64,000 nucleotides of DNA from Aporrectodea caliginosa (Eukaryota; Annelida; Clitellata; Crassiclitellata; Lumbricidae). The stretch lies in the NCBI GenBank assembly GCA_020284085.1, contig JACEVL010000426.1, forward strand, positions 556,001 to 620,000, written 5' to 3'. A program made the translations under genes and the position numbers. Each line of letters starts with the position of its first letter. Within the stretch, counting starts at the first letter, position 1. Below are positions 44,730-57,068 of this stretch, one piece after another. The notes under the pieces were generated by a model. That model had not been told where the DNA came from, ran no database searches, and saw only the letters and a list, made by a program, of their open reading frames with translations.

Positions 44730-46060
44730 GGCTAGACGACGTTTTAAGAATTAAATATTGTCAGTAACGGCGTTAGGAGACTTACATGCCACAAAGATAG
44801 ATGAATTTGAGGCTTGATGATGAAATAATTGGAAATTTATTATTATTATTAATAGTAGATCAAGGCCACTGTTGGGGCACTTAACGTCATTACGACAAGC
44901 TCTGTGATTCGGCCACTGAACAGTCGCAATAAAACACGGAGTGAAACAGAGAGAGAGGCTCAGAGAGGCAGACAACCAAACAGAGCCAGAGAAATGAAGA
45001 CACAGACGGGGACAGAGAAGGAAAGACACATCTGGATGGCTAAGCGTTGAACAACTAGGCCTTCGATTATTTCCATCTGCGACAAAAATATCGTTTATGA
45101 ACCGGAAGAATGATTAATAGTCGTTGATCAATTACTGTTTAATTACCGAGACATCGATAATTACTTCCGCATCAACCGTTGGACGAGCGGCATGTGTGGT
45201 CCACATTAGTTGGCTAAAGAATTCAGGGTCGTTGTGGCTCTTTTCTGTTGAGCAACAGTGAAATTGATCGATGCAGAACTGCCACTAGGCGACCGGTCTA
45301 ATATCTATCAAACCTAATTTAATCAGTCAGGCCAAATGCTCATTAATACTGAATTGTGTGACGTGAGTGATTACTTACTCATCGAGCCGTTGTCTTCAGC
45401 GCGAAGCGCGTTGGGTTGAGCCTATAAATTAAAAGCTGAGGCGATCAGGATGCTGCGGTCTTAGAGCTCTGTTGCTTAGCAACATATTTGTAATGATGGC
45501 ATGGCACCACAGAAATTAAATTATATAAAAGAAAGGAACGGAAATTAGCGAATAGACTATAGCTACGAAACCACAAAGAACTACTTCGTATGCATATGAT
45601 ACACATTCTCTATGTAGGCCTATGCCTACATTGTTGAACTACGTAAAACAATCCAGGACTTCATAATTGCTAATTAATTCATTAGTTCTTGTGTTAAGTA
45701 TGGATGTCGTCAGTCATAAACTGCATTTTAATGATTGTAGAAACAAGTCGTCAGCATGAGAATCAGAGAACCATGCTTCCAGTAAAAATCTGGTGTCAGA
45801 TGTTTTTGTCCCCACTTTCGACTCTAAGGATGATAATGTTGGTGTAGGACTGTAGGTCTACCGCCCTACCTAATATCACCAGAGAAATGGAAAGCTAAAC
45901 AAAGGTTAAAACAATTTTCCCGAAATCTAAGAATGCACATAAAAGTGTCGTAGCAACTTAAAAGAGGTAAAAACGTCATCAAAAATGTTCGACGAAATTA
46001 CGTATAACGCCTGTATTAGGTGGCGCTCTACTGCATGCATCGCTACCTCAAACACGTCCC
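44730..46060. other. Intergenic; one X-box-like palindrome
   Basis: No gene recognised. GTTGCTTAGCAAC at 45471-45483 is an X-box-like inverted repeat with no supported gene beside it. Confidence 0.45.
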
Positions 46061-46068
46061 CATCACGG

Positions 46069-46092
46069 ACACACACACACACACACACACAC
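46069..46092. repeat. (CA)n microsatellite
   Basis: About 24 bp of pure ca. Confidence 0.95.
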
Positions 46093-46204
46093 ATTTATTA
46101 TATAATGTAATATTTACAGTATCGAACATAGAGAGGCCAAGATGATGATGAGAACGGTGGCATGCACGTCTGAGAAATGATTCAATTATCAAACATAAGT
46201 ATAC

Positions 46205-46305
46205 TCAAGAAGATTGAAATAAGAGACAGACAGGAACAGACAGGAACAGACAGCAACAGACAGCAACAGACAGCAACAGACAGCAACAGACAGGAACAGA
46301 CATAT
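46205..46305. repeat. (ACAGACAGSA)n tandem repeat
   Basis: About ten units of acagacagcaa or acagacaggaa. Confidence 0.9.
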
Positions 46306-46814
46306 AAGAAGACATTGGAAGAGCGTTGGCTGACTGTGATTAGTTGAGTGTTGCTCAAAAGAAGTCGTTCACTCAAGAAGAACCAGGAGGCTTCTGAAGC
46401 TTTTGCATGGCATTCGGATTACATAGAAACTCTCTTGTCATGTTGACGTGTGAGTATCACGACTTCCAAGAGAGAAACTTCATGTCTAGTCATCTTGAGT
46501 GGTCTCTTGTAGATACATGCAGATGAAACTGTCACATAGGTCCATAACTGTAATTTGAATCGTTCCTGTCTCCGCTGTATATACCATCCCAGAGTCTCTT
46601 TCCACCCCAGCTGTAACGCTGCTATTCCGCGGGTGTTCCCTTTTCGCCTGTCGTAGGCTCATTCGACCGAAATGAACATTATTCGATTAGCATAACGATC
46701 ATCTCAAAAATAGGCAGAGGCATAACCTTTCTTCTCCCTACGTCAACAAAATGACATTAAATAAATAGAAATTTAGATGAAGCTAACCTGCATTCACGGT
46801 TGTCTAATACATAG

Positions 46815-46816
<2 letters not shown>

Positions 46817-46900
<84 letters not shown>
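46817..46900. repeat. (GT)n microsatellite
   Basis: About 84 bp of gt with two small interruptions. Confidence 0.96.
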
Positions 46901-47129
46901 CGACGATATAGTTTAACTCTCGCCAAACACCTTCGTTGTTAGCGACATGTTCTTACTAAGCACTCATAGATCTCCATGTGCACGTCATGGATCTTTAACC
47001 ATTCTAAACCGGTATCTAGCGCTTGATATTTCGTGATATAAGAAGAACGACGCAGATGCCAATATCCGAACCAAAGACTGAACATGCATACATTGCATCT
47101 ATTGCTGTTTTAAGCATCAACTGCTGACA

Positions 47130-47612
47130 GGGTTTAATTTGCTTTTAGTCTTCAATCTCCATACGAAGAATTTACAAGACGTGAAACGACAAATAGCTTT
47201 TATGTTTGACCACCTTCATTGGCTCCCCCTTATTGCTCGGGTTCAATTCAATGTTCTCACCGGTCGTATTCTGACCGCGCTCCCAAGTACCTATGTGACC
47301 TCATCCGCCTGCCGACCTCAGCCACTTCTCTTCGCCCGCCACGCTCAATTGTCCGGCATGATCTCTTTGTTCCCCGAGCGAGGACTGCTATGGCTAAAGC
47401 ACGAGCCTTTGCCTTCATTGGCCCTGCACTATGGAACCAGCTTCCTCCTTTGATACGTTCCTGTTTATTAACTGGTGGGCCAAGTGCCTCTTTTCGTTGT
47501 CTGAAGACCACTTTCTTTTCTCTGGGTCTCTCGCACTGTGAGCGTCTCTGATTGGTGTGCACTGCGAGAGGCGCTATGTAAATGTATAGATACAATGCAA
47601 TACAATACAGTA
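47130..47612 (+). mobile_element. LINE 3' fragment with ATACAATGC tail
   Basis: The plus strand reads LHWLPLIARVQFNVLTGRIL, then after a frame change PRSIVRHDLFVPRARTAMAK, AFIGPALWNQLPPLIRS and LKTTFFSLGLSH. The 3' end is gagcgtctctgattggtgtg and gagaggcgctatgtaaatgt with a tacaatac tail. A 5'-truncated L2/CR1-like copy closely matching 7635-8292. Confidence 0.85.
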
Positions 47613-47647
47613 GTCAAGAATAAAAGCGACAGCTATCGACAACCATT

Positions 47648-47880
<233 letters not shown>

Positions 47881-48559
47881 GAAGGATGTAGATAGCTCTG
47901 CATTTGTGGTAGTCATTGTAATCATTGACGCTGACATTCACCATAATGTGGCCTACAATGCATGGAGTTGGACGCATCCATATATTCCCATGGAAACATG
48001 GATAAAGGCATTACATGCTGAATGGTCTTCTCTTATCTTGTTTCCATGCACATGCGTCGCGTTATAGCCAGAAAGAAAGTCTTATATAATATATACATAC
48101 GTAATATATACATAAAATATATAATTATTTGCACATAATGCATATAATACAGCTTATACAATGTCACGTATACACAAAAGCAAAAAAATAGTTCTTTCTA
48201 TGCAAGAGTCCACATATAGTACATAGACGATGCCAAAGGTAACTTGGCGACCGCCTATATGCTGCCGACGTTTGGCTAAATGCTCCAGATGAACGGCTTC
48301 CAGGTTTCTCTTCTATATGGCTTCTGCGACTTCATGACATAGCCTGCTTCATACATACGCATATACCGTATATATATATACATACACCGACCCCGCATAT
48401 TATATGTATAAGGACTACGTAGTTACATGTTTATTGTTGGTGGTGTGTCGTCTTTGGTGGCGTCGCTGCACGAGGGAAGACCAGCTGATGAGGGGTGTGT
48501 TCGTATCGATCTAAATATGGAAAGGAAGCTCATTTTAACATCGCCACCAATCGATGCCC

Positions 48560-48680
48560 TGCGCCTCATATCGTGGCGCCGCCACCGCCGCCGCCGCCAC
48601 CGCCGCCGCCGGCCTCTAACGTCAGCGTCGGCGGCGGCAGCCGGCGTTCGATGTGGCGGCGGCGGGTATCACGGTCGCGG
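48560..48680. repeat. GC-rich CCG/CGG triplet tract
   Basis: A local GC and CpG island in AT-rich surroundings: accgccgccgccgccaccgc on the left and gtcggcggcggcagccggcg on the right, able to pair. The open frames across it are low complexity. Confidence 0.8.
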
Positions 48681-48907
48681 CGTCGTTAGATTTTCTGCTG
48701 AGCGACTCGGATTTGCGCCTAGTGACGCACGTTCTCATAGTTACAAACAGACACAGACACACGACGCACCTCCTCTGCCCACATATATACTTCTCATCTA
48801 TGGACAGCCGCACTTCCAATCTTATCACTCACAGCCAACGCGTATACATAGGCTATACATACATCAAATACATACAAACATGCATACATAGATACATACA
48901 TACATTA

Positions 48908-49095
48908 CATTTTTTCAATTCACTTTATTGATCCCAGTAACAGATACAAGTGTTGAACAACATAGTCATATAATCGAACAATCAAAGATTAAAACAACAC
49001 ATTGAGCTAATAAGCAACGAGAGTTGATCAGGAACAATAGGCTCACCATAAGGGACGGGTCCCGCTAGATAGGGGCCTACTTAAATTGACAAGTG
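48908..49095 (-). mobile_element. LINE 3'-UTR fragment
   Basis: Reads aattcactttattgatccca and gggacgggtcccgctagata, matching the inverted block before the 3' end of the LINEs at 22130 and 62605. Confidence 0.55.
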
Positions 49096-49132
49096 ACTGG
49101 TTAATAAAATATGTAATGTTGGAGATATATTA

Positions 49133-49134
<2 letters not shown>

Positions 49135-49163
<29 letters not shown>

Positions 49164-49173
49164 CATACATACA

Positions 49174-49207
<34 letters not shown>

Positions 49208-49258
49208 CATACATACATTACATATGTACATACATACATACATACATACATACATACA

Positions 49259-49292
<34 letters not shown>

Positions 49293-49336
49293 CATACATA
49301 CATTACATATGTACATACATCCATACATACATGCAC
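49135..49336. repeat. (ACAT)n microsatellite with internal duplication
   Basis: acat tetramers with the interruption acatatatacatacatacat then tacatatgtacat occurring twice, about 85 bp apart. Confidence 0.93.
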
Positions 49337-49699
49337 ATATTATTATAAGGTGATTAATTTCCCTCTAAGGAAAACTAGAAGAGCTCACTAGGGATATGAT
49401 AAATATACTGTTTCATACTTTAACATAAATACATTGATACCTTCGTCAACAAGCACAGACTCAGGCGTCAAAAGAGCAACACATTAAGCTCGAAAATCGA
49501 CGAGTTCGACAGCAAAACTTCACACAACAGCAGCCATACTGTAGGTTGCAGAAATTCTAACAGAAAGCTAACGAGGTCGCAAAATGAAGCAATCTACTAT
49601 GTATACAGTTCTTCAAACTCAACTATGCAAGTGAGCTTGGTACCCTAACACAAATGGGACCTAAGAACAAAATGGGAAGAGTAGGCCTATGTTGAACAT

Positions 49700-50245
49700 T
49701 CATTTGCCAGCATGCGTCAGATTCGTACGATACGTCGTTCGCTTACAAATCAAGACGCCACGACCCTCATGCATGCATTCACATTCTCAAGGGTTGATTA
49801 CAGCAAAGCTGGCATAACTAGGTCTGGTCATAATTCGATCTTCATGCGGCAGGAATTTCACTGGTGGCGATGCACAAAGGCATTTAGTTTAAGATCTTAA
49901 TGCTCGTGCGTAATTGCCTTGTGGGCTGTGATCCATCTTATCTTAGGGAGTTGTGTGTTTCGGTCTAATCCGTTACTGATCGTAGATTTCTTCGCTCAGC
50001 TGCGCAGTGTGGCCTGGTTGTTCCTCCAGCCAGAACATCCACAGTCTAGCACAAAAGCAGCTGTGCTGTGATCAGTCCAACTTTCTGGAATAAGTTGCCT
50101 GGCATCTTACGACATGAGCTTATTGGTCTTTCTTTACATCTATTCCGTGTGTGTTTGAATAACATTTTGTTCGATCCTGGATTTCCATCGTTAGGTCGGG
50201 AGTAACTCTGATGACTGTCTGGAAGAGGCGCTATATAAAGTTGGG
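49700..50245 (+). mobile_element. LINE 3' remnant
   Basis: Starts with MRQIRTIRRSLTNQDATTLM and HAFTFSRVDYS (thumb), then after decay FWNKLPGILRHELIGLSLHL and the end tcgggagtaactctgatgac, gaagaggcgctatataaagt. Internal stops and deletions abolish coding. Confidence 0.8.
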
Positions 50246-50249
50246 ACTC

Positions 50250-50895
50250 CAATGTAAAAAAAACCATTCACATATACTTACATACGTATGTACATACTTA
50301 TGTACCTATTTACATATGTACATACTTGCAGGCAAAATATTTACAAAATACGTACATACATTCCTACTAAATAGGCCGACATAATGTACACATGTATGCA
50401 TAGCCTACATGTATTCGTACATGTATACAAATTTAATGTATCGTTTCACTTAGCCGCTTGTTGCGTCTAACATCCATTTAAATTAATTGTCGTGTATGCA
50501 AAATGCATGTTAGCCATGTTAGGGTAGTTGAGAATGAAGACAAAGGTCATTTAGGACTGCTCGTAAAAGCAACATCATTTACGAATAATGCTTCATCGTT
50601 ATCTCGCAAGTCGCACTGACCACAGTTGAAAGCCATGGTTACTATTATCAGACAATTTTATGAAGGGCCGATCAGAGAAATTAGACATTTTTAGAGCAGC
50701 ATTTTGCAACATGAATATTTTGTGAAAATATTTATATGCAAAATGTGCAGACATTGGCAACAATAATATTGGAATAGGTTTCATCTGCTTTCCAAATAAA
50801 CTAACCGTTGGATTTGAGGACACAGCGCGTCAAGATATTTGAAAGTCTTAAACTGTGCAATTAAATTCAATTTGAAATATTTTTATTGTAGCTTT
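50250..50895. other. AT-rich stretch without features
   Basis: Contains tacata-type words and no supported gene. Confidence 0.5.
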
Positions 50896-50900
50896 CAGCC

Positions 50901-51350
50901 GTTTAAACCAAAGATTTTAACAGGGAGGAAGATGGCCTACTTAAAGAATATTGGCTTGCGCAGTGCGAACGAGGGTGCGCAAGGGCTTCTGGTCTATCCA
51001 GTGTGAAAAGTTCCTATCTCTACAATGTTAAAATCCATAAGTTAATGAAGCCGTACGCCTACCGTGTAGCTTCGCTTGGGAAACGGAAAAACGAAATTCC
51101 ATGATTTTTTCGCTGGCATTGCCACAGTTAAAGGTTGCACAATAGTGCGGCATGCTACCTAACTTTCTACTTGGCCAAAATACTAAATTCGCAAAACATT
51201 GCGTATAAAACAACTTTTAACAGATGGATTTTAAGATCGGAACTTTTCGTTGTTTTCACACTGGATAGACCAGAAGCCCTTGCGCGCCCTCATTCGCAGT
51301 TTTCTCATTAGTAGTTCATCTTCCTCCCTGTTAAAATCTTTGGTTTAAAC
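50901..51350. mobile_element. 450 bp foldback element
   Basis: The first 34 bases (start gtttaaaccaaagattttaa) are the exact reverse complement of the last 34. Pairing continues inward for about 150 bp per arm (for example cttctggtctatccagtgtg against cacactggatagaccagaag), leaving a loop of about 110 bp. No coding sequence and no certain target duplication. Confidence 0.88.
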
Positions 51351-51689
51351 TGTAGTACAAAGCCACAGAAGACTTTATATAGAGTGAATATGTCACAATG
51401 GGCTACCTCAATATGCCTAGGCTAAAGACGGCAAAAGTGTTCATGAGTTTACAAAATAATGTTGATTCTTAACGGTGCTTAATACGAAGTAGATCGTTGC
51501 GTTTTATTGAGAAACGGCGTTCCATAGGAACTGGAAGGCGCTGGCCAATCGGCGTCGTCCAAAGACAATGATTCACGTCGTGTATCGTTCGTTGGTCTTT
51601 CGTGTCTTCCTGAAGAGCAGCATCACTTAGATCGCATCATCTTTTGGCATCGCAGCGCAGCAGCCACTCAGTCTCCGTCGCACCACTGA

Positions 51690-51780
51690 ACAAGAAGTAG
51701 CAGGAGCAGGAGGAGTAGGAGGAGGAGGAAAGGGAAGGCGGAAAGAGGAAGAAGAAGTAAAAGAGGGATGCAGCAGATCA
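51690..51780. repeat. AGG/GAA purine tract
   Basis: aggaggagtaggaggaggag and related triplets. Confidence 0.8.
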
Positions 51781-51947
51781 GGAGATTAAGATGAACAGGC
51801 TCTGGCTCTGGTCCTCACTACATCTGACGTCCGAAAGCGTCTGCATTTGCACTATAAAGCAGAAGGCAATGTGAAAGCCGACTGCTTAGGAAGTAATGGA
51901 CGAACACTTACGACGGCGCAGCTGCTAAGCAATGTTCTCTTCTTAAG

Positions 51948-52122
51948 GAAAGAGACCTTTAGCTGTGCGACATCGTTTCTCTTTGAAATACTACGACATC
52001 TGGCGCCTGGCGGGAGAAATGTACCTCGTGCGAAAGTACACGAATTTCAAACGGTTGCATTTGAAGGAATCGCCAAAAGAAACAGCCGAGAAGGAACTGG
52101 ACCACTTGAACAACAAGATCGT
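51948..52122 (+). other. Possible orphan coding exon
   Basis: In one plus frame the sequence reads FSLKYYDIWRLAGEMYLVRK followed by YTNFKRLHLKESPKETAEKE and LDHLNNKI, a complex composition unlike the surrounding noise, with acceptor-like cttaag at 51947 and donor-like gtaagc at about 52123. I do not recognise the family. A gcgctatatgaatac word just after suggests it may belong to a LINE end instead. Confidence 0.25.
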
Positions 52123-52319
52123 AAGCAGCGCTATATGAATACGATCATTTTGCTATTGTCTTTAATGCTACACTTCTTTGTTCTCCAGTATGACGTAGAT
52201 TGAGATATAAGCAGAATGTGGATGTCAGAGAAAAAGACAATTTCCAAATTAACTTGTCTCTCCCTTATCAACTAAAGTATTATTGGCAAGCGCCTGAAAA
52301 CCTCTCTCTTTACCAGTGA

Positions 52320-52400
52320 AGACACCGGCCCGGGTCGGGAGCTCCTCTGATCTTGAGTGGCGCTATATAAATATTCGATTACGATTACGATTACGAAACA
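52320..52400 (+). mobile_element. Truncated LINE/SINE 3' tail with GATTAC repeat
   Basis: Reads gggtcgggagctcctctgat, cttgagtggcgctatataaa and cgattacgattacgattacg. Confidence 0.7.
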
Positions 52401-52773
52401 TGTAATTGACTAACTAAGCAAACTAAGCAAACTTGAAGACAATACTTAACATAGCATCGGTAAATAAGTTGGTGTCTCCATGACCGTTTTTGTGTGGGGC
52501 AGAGAAATACCGGCAATTTGCATTACATTACATTTTTAACAACTTTTATGTCTTGTGCTGACTTGATCTCTAATGTTATGACTTCGCTTTTTTGCTCTGT
52601 TTTGTCTTATGCTTCATTTCGCATTGTCAAGACTTTCCTTAAAATCATTTATGCACTTAGCAACATTTATGTAGCGCCTGTCATAGCTATCTTCCAAAGA
52701 AACAGAGTTACTCAAGCCATTAGATCAGATTAGGTCTATATCAGTAGCGAAAGCAAGCGTTACATGAAGTTAT

Positions 52774-52898
52774 ACTTAGCCATAAGCGTTACCTGCGGTG
52801 TACTTAGTCATAAGCGTTACCTGCGGTGTACTTAACCATAAGCGTTACATGCGGTGTACTTAACCATAAGCGTTACCTGCGGTGTACTTAGCCAAAAG
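52774..52898. repeat. 28 bp tandem repeat
   Basis: About 4.5 units with period 28, starting acttagccataagcgttacc at 52774, 52802, 52830, 52858 and 52886. The first 16 bases of the unit recur alone at about 54915 inside the element at 54513-56683. Confidence 0.9.
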
Positions 52899-53411
52899 CA
52901 ACTAAAAGGACGCAGATTAAGAAAACTTCCATCTCTCGTTTTGTTTTTGCTTTCTCTTTTGATCTGTATCTTCGTTTCTTTTCGTGCTCATAAATTTCTT
53001 ATCTCTTATTTCTTATCTCTCTTTCATACTTTCATTAGAGTTGCTCAGTGAAACTCGTGTAGCATACTCGTCCACTTCTAGTTTTTAAATTATTTGTCAA
53101 AGCAGAATAATTGCCTACAGGCCGGCTTTCTATTTCCATCGCAAACAGAGTCACGTCTTCGCCCACTCAGTGCCTGTTATTGCGTCGGCTCCTGTTTCCT
53201 TCGCCCACACAATGTAATTATCACGAAATGTCGTTCAGTAGAGTAATTTTAAACGCCTTATTTTCTAACGTCAGAGAAAAATAATACCTCCGCTCGAGCC
53301 TTCGAGCTTCTCTCTGCTCACTGCGTTGCTGACGGTTGCTCTGTGTTTGCGATCTGATACTACAGTGTCCGCTTCCTTGAGTAGCTTTAATGTAGGCCTA
53401 AATGTAAATAT

Positions 53412-53889
53412 TAGGACTAGGCATTTAACGCGTTATTAATTAACGCGATTAATGCGTTAATTAATTAACACGATTAATATTTTTACGCAGTAAACGCTAT
53501 TGTCACTGCGCCCAATTATTTTTAATAAATGCGCGAAAACAATTCTTGATAAAACCGCTATTACAGAGTAAAAAGTTTAAGTTTAAACTTTGAACTTTAA
53601 AGTATAAGCTAAAAAGTAAAAGCAAGTGGTAAAAGCATGTTTGCTTTTTGTTTCTTGACTGCAAGCATATATATTAATATATATATATAATATATGGCGC
53701 TATATAAATTAATAAATACAATACAATACAATACAATATATAACGCATATTCAACGTTACAACTCAGAGTCGGTAGAATAGTTGTACTTGTTATCTATTG
53801 TGACATGCGATTAAAAATTAATCGCGTTATTAAAAATTTTAATCGTGCGATTAATTTCGATTAAAATATTTAATCGTTGCTCACCCCTA
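53412..53889. mobile_element. 478 bp hAT-like element with perfect 8 bp duplication
   Basis: gtaaatat flanks both sides (53404-53411 and 53890-53897). Ends taggactaggcatttaacgc and ttgctcacccct-a are imperfect inverted repeats, and the sub-ends are rich in gattaa/ttaatc. A LINE/SINE tail piece (ggcgctatataaattaataa with atacaat) lies inside at 53692-53740. Confidence 0.8.
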
Positions 53890-54003
53890 GTAAATATACA
53901 CGTTTCTGTAGCGACCGCATGGTCTCGACCCTGCTTATTTTTCAGTGACTTTAATTCAGACGTTTCTACCTAAACTGTTGATTGCTAACGTTTGTAGTTT
54001 TAT

Positions 54004-54247
54004 GGGGGGTCCGTGGCGCATTGGATAACATCTGGCACAGAGACCGAGAGGTACCGAGTTCGAGCCCCCGTTGGGCGGATATGCTTTGTAGGCTGCTATC
54101 AGCGCCGTTGTATTGCAAGCTGTCTGTTCTGTTAGTAGTTAACTAGTTAAGATTGTTTCAATTGCATAACATGTAAATGAGATACAGCGCAGTGCGTTTG
54201 TCAGGCGCTTATTAAAGAAAAGATATTATTATTATTATTATATTATT
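54004..54247 (+). mobile_element. tRNA-derived SINE of a third family
   Basis: The head ggtccgtggcgcattggata (A box) and gagttcgagcccc (B box) resembles an Arg-type tRNA. The body ends gtcaggcgcttattaaagaa with an att triplet tail. No second copy is seen in this window. Confidence 0.65.
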
Positions 54248-54512
54248 AACTTCTTTGTTAGCCAAGAACGTCTATAGCTCAAGAACTCTGTATAGTCGAT
54301 GATCTGAGTAGTATTTATTGTAGAAACTCCACTCAAAGACGGCGTAGAGCATATCTTTTTGTGATGCGCCCTTGTAGGCCTAATGGCATGGCCATTTGCA
54401 TTTAGTTTCATCAGTCTAAGTTTTAAGACAATCCGATAAATAATTAATTTGGTCGAACCTTTCGTTCATAGATTTCAAAATCTTGAGGTGATTTCTTCTC
54501 AGGTATATATTA

Positions 54513-56683
54513 GGGTGTCCCAGAAATATTTTTTGTCGAATATTTTTATGCAGTCCCTCTACAAAGTTTCTTTATGGTCCCATGATAACACCTGGAAAAT
54601 TTTAGGAAATTTAAAAAATATTTAGGGGTCGCGCAAGACACTCACAGTTTCCCCATGTTGGCATAATTTGCGCCGGACGTGTCCAATTTATTAATGCTTT
54701 TAGACACCGACCTTTCATCCATGATAACATGTTTAATACCATTGGAAAGCTCTTAAATAGTGGAATCTACAAGCATCTGACTTTATTGCGTACATACGTA
54801 TGGTTTTACGATCAAATAGTGAAAAATTGTACAGAAACTCAAGATTTTTGGACTTTCTCAATATCATTTATTGTCATTAATCGTTAGGAGGAATCATTAT
54901 TACAAATCCTTGTACTTAGCCATAAGCGTAATGCAACAAGCCATGGTTTCAACTCCTCCATACCTTCATCTGCTTATTCTTAATTACTGTTTATACCTTC
55001 AGCTGCATATTGTTCAGTTCTACATTTTGCAATAATCTATATATCTACAAGATTGTCACGATTGCACTTAGAAAGTCATGCCTGTGTTTTTCAACAACTT
55101 GCAAAAGAAACTGTTTCTGTTCTTCGTTCTTGTTGAATTGAAATTCTGTATAAGAGCAACTCCAAGTTCATCATTGTCATTCACACAGGCCAAGTTATTA
55201 ACAACCTGACGTGCGATCTTATACAATTGGCTTTTGGGTCACTCTTCACATGGAATAGCGAGGATACACGCCACGATGAGTTGGCGGTAGTTCGGAAGAA
55301 GCTTCGAGAAATATATAATTCCCTTATCGTACGGGGAAATGATTGAACCAAGTGCAATCCTAGATCACCTTTCATTGTCGACATAAGCTGTGCTCTCTCT
55401 TCAGAAGACCGATGGTGTGAGAACAGAGAGAGGGTTTCCAGCTCTGGACTTAGATACCACGAATGACACAGCATCGTCTTTGTGGTCTTCAGAGCAGCAG
55501 CATCGTAATATTGCAGCCTTTTTATTAGTTGGATGTCATTGATGGGTGAATCAGCAGTGACTCGACATGAAAACCACGATTGTATGTAGATGTTGACTAA
55601 GTGCGGTTCCATGAGAACGCAACTAAATCTTCAGCGAGTTTAATTATTGCCTTCGCCATCTGACGCGCTCTAGAAGGGCACCAGGCTTGCGAACCGCTGC
55701 CGAACTGCTCAATCCAAACATGGATGCCGCGAGTTGAAGAATTCTCTCTAATCATCTTGACTCGAGGATTGTCACGTTGTAGCTGTTCAGTATTGAACCC
55801 CTTCAGTTTGTCAGACACAGACAGACATTAATGAGGCTTTGGTTGAAGGTGAGCCAGGTCGGACCATTTATCTTTAAATCGCTTGAAGAGAAGAATGCCT
55901 TGGTTGATGGACAAACTTTACCAAGGCACACTACGAATATATAAGACAACAGGACTTCAAACATGTGATGTTGACAAGCCATCTACAGCAGATTACGACC
56001 GGTTGCTGCCTCTAGAAGGGTGCAGGCTCCATTAACGCTGCCGGTTGCTTTTTTGAGGCTCTTGTGTCAAAACACATGCCGATAATAAATATATCGCACT
56101 GCCACGACTTCAAAAGGTCTAGAACTGCTACTGCTGCTGCCTGTCTTGACACAGAAGCCAACTTTGGCACACCCAGAAGTTAAGTATTTCTATTAACTAG
56201 AGAAGAAATCAGTACTGACAATCTGTCCATTTTGTCCGTGTTTAGGCCTACTCCAGTTATGTAAGGGAGCAGCTTGCCCTCCCAGTGCACGACAGATTTA
56301 AAGGCTCGAAAGTCTTCCTTGATTTGCAAGTTAAGAAATTTGATTTCTTGTTGTAGTGTGTTTTATGCCTTCTTCATACTTGAAACTTTATGCATATATA
56401 TATACAAGAAGGTTATGTCTGTAGATTTACTGTTTAAGAGCTTTCTAGTGATACTAAACATGTTATTATGGGATCAAAATGTGGTCACCCAAATATTTAA
56501 AAGTCAATAACGCCACGCGTAATTTACGACAAACTGCACTAACTCTATGAGCCTTGCGCGACCCCTAAATATTTTCGAAATTTAATAAAACTTGGCAGGT
56601 GTTATTACGGGATCATACTTTTAGGAGGGACTGCATCAAAAGTTTCAACAATTTTATTTTTCCTATGTTATCGTGGGACACCC
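54513..56683. mobile_element. 2.17 kb DNA transposon with long inverted repeats and TA duplication
   Basis: The left end gggtgtccca and right end tgggacaccc are perfect over 10 bp. The inverted similarity extends through gcagtccctc, ataacacctg and aaatatttaggggtcgcgca, about 135 bp per arm. TA stands at both borders (54511-54512 and 56684-56685). The interior holds a broken minus-strand ORF (55181-55818). TA duplication is shared by Tc1/mariner and several other groups, so the superfamily is left open. Confidence 0.82.
55181..55818 (-). pseudogene. Decayed ORF inside the TA-flanked element (candidate transposase)
   Basis: Two overlapping minus frames (55597-55818 and 55181-55612) form one protein broken by a single-base frameshift near 55605: the first ends KLAEDLVAFSWNRT, the second picks up at MEPHLVNIYIQSWF. 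Recognisable order: IHVWIEQFGSGSQAWCPSRA, then AALKTTKTMLCHSWYLSPEL and ETLSLFSHHRSSEERAQLM. About 215 codons survive. Its place between long inverted repeats argues for a transposase or accessory gene; I do not recognise a catalytic DDE motif in what remains. Confidence 0.5.
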
Positions 56684-57000
56684 TAGTATATATATATAAC
56701 CTCACGGTATGTGAGCTATCGATAGGTGGACATAATTTGCAACTCTATACCTGCAGTCTTCAGACATCACAACAGCATGTATACAATACAATGCGTATTA
56801 TGTTATAATATCGTGAACAAATGAACATATGTTCATGTTATATTAATTTCAAAAGTGAATGTCAATAATCCTCAGGTAGAGCCAGTTGTACGATGTTCTT
56901 GTTCTCATTACAAAGTCGTGCCATTTAATGAGATATTTTATACGTACATTATATATATATATAATTATATATATATATATTATAAAGCCACATATATACA

Positions 57001-57068
57001 GGCCATGACCATGATAATGATGATGATGACGATGATGATGATGATGACGACGATGATGATAATGATAA
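57001..57068. repeat. (GATGAT)n microsatellite
   Basis: gatgatgatgacgatgatga-type run leading into the minisatellite. Confidence 0.9.

Noticed and set aside
48427..48891. 154-codon frame over the GC-rich tract
   Set aside because: Arg/Ala/Gly runs from CCG repeats, unstable composition, no homology visible to me.
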